A DNA stretch of 64,000 nt from CAXBBB01 sp963815505 (lineage in GTDB: Bacteria; Bacteroidota; Rhodothermia; Rhodothermales; BA12). The notes beneath the pieces are model-generated. The model worked only from the letters and a program-made list of their open reading frames with translations, did not search any database and was not told the origin of the DNA. Below, one piece after another: positions 63,850 through 64,000 of the stretch (positions are counted from its first letter, which is position 1; each line of letters starts with the position of its first letter). Location of the stretch: positions 62,001-126,000 of the forward strand of contig CAWFGU010000014.1 of NCBI GenBank assembly GCA_963815505.1. The letters run 5' to 3'. The position numbers and the translations under genes are program-made.

Positions 63850-64000
63850 ATGCCACGTACAAAAAATAAGCAGAAGAAACTGCACGTCAAGCGCGGAGAC
63901 CAGGTCGAAGTGCTTTCGGGCAACGACAAGGGTCTGACCGGGCGCGTCATGCGCGTCTACGCCAAGAACGACCGCGTGCTCATCGAAGGCGTCAACATGC
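63850..64000 (+). CDS. rplX: Ribosomal protein L24 (N-terminal part)
   Basis: The first 50 codons of L24 are present: MPRTKNKQKKLHVKRGDQVE, VLSGNDKGLTGRVMRVYAKN and DRVLIEGVNM, the KOW motif region ('V..G..KG..G.V'). The gene continues beyond the window. It starts 11 bp after the rplN stop, as expected in the S10/spc order. Confidence 0.93.
   Translation, partial: MPRTKNKQKKLHVKRGDQVEVLSGNDKGLTGRVMRVYAKNDRVLIEGVNM

Overview
The window is a 64 kb piece of a GC-rich bacterial chromosome. Several features point to the Bacteroidota superphylum, most likely Rhodothermota (the Rubricoccus/Rhodothermus/Salinibacter side): a PorW/SprE-type lipoprotein of the type IX secretion system (T9SS), two secreted proteins with the 'PVELT...' pre-sorting domain and a T9SS-type C-terminal domain, a TAnnTTTG -7 promoter element upstream of rpsL, and weak ribosome binding sites. 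The taxon is inferred, not proven.

Layout. 0-2 kb: partial MATE exporter, a PrcB_C-like exported protein, SemiSWEET and SlyD. 2.2-9.7 kb (minus strand): a surface-polysaccharide cluster with a DegT-type aminotransferase, an SDR epimerase, a hexapeptide acetyltransferase, a HisH/HisF-like ammonia-supplying pair, a WbpG/WbuX-type N-acetyl sugar amidotransferase and a glycosyltransferase. Together these predict an acetamidino-modified amino sugar. 9.8-19 kb: accessory genes in tightly overlapping runs (ThiY-like protein, membrane AraC regulator, two M23-like lipoproteins, DUF2306, ankyrin, VOC, DUF2141 and serine hydrolase genes), then a HipA-like kinase/DUF3037 pair. 19-23 kb: a T9SS cargo protein overlapping a TPR-GT41 (O-GlcNAc-transferase-like) gene. 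23-30 kb: SulP and SLC12-like transporters flanking a toxin-antitoxin islet (nucleotidyltransferase pair and VapBC), then a broken T9SS cargo gene. 30-36 kb: clpB, REP-like palindrome, tandem repeats, a REP-associated transposase (RAYT), and a degenerate 21-nt tandem array. 36-48 kb: housekeeping metabolism (biotin carboxylase, MFS exporter, glutamate dehydrogenase, pyruvate kinase) with small lipoproteins. 48-53 kb: porW and ftsH. 53-64 kb: the str operon (rpsL-rpsG-fusA-tuf), a terminator, then the S10 operon from rpsJ into rplX.

Sequence quality. At least 16 genes' worth of reading-frame breaks are visible, including in essential ribosomal proteins S10, L4, L22 and L14. Nearly all are explained by a single extra base, and four sit in the same heptamer, CTC(G)AAG. 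This points to consensus errors or a hypermutable context rather than true gene loss, so most broken genes are annotated as full-length CDS with a frameshift note. The one exception is the T9SS remnant at 29.5-30.3 kb, which has about seven breaks and is called a pseudogene.
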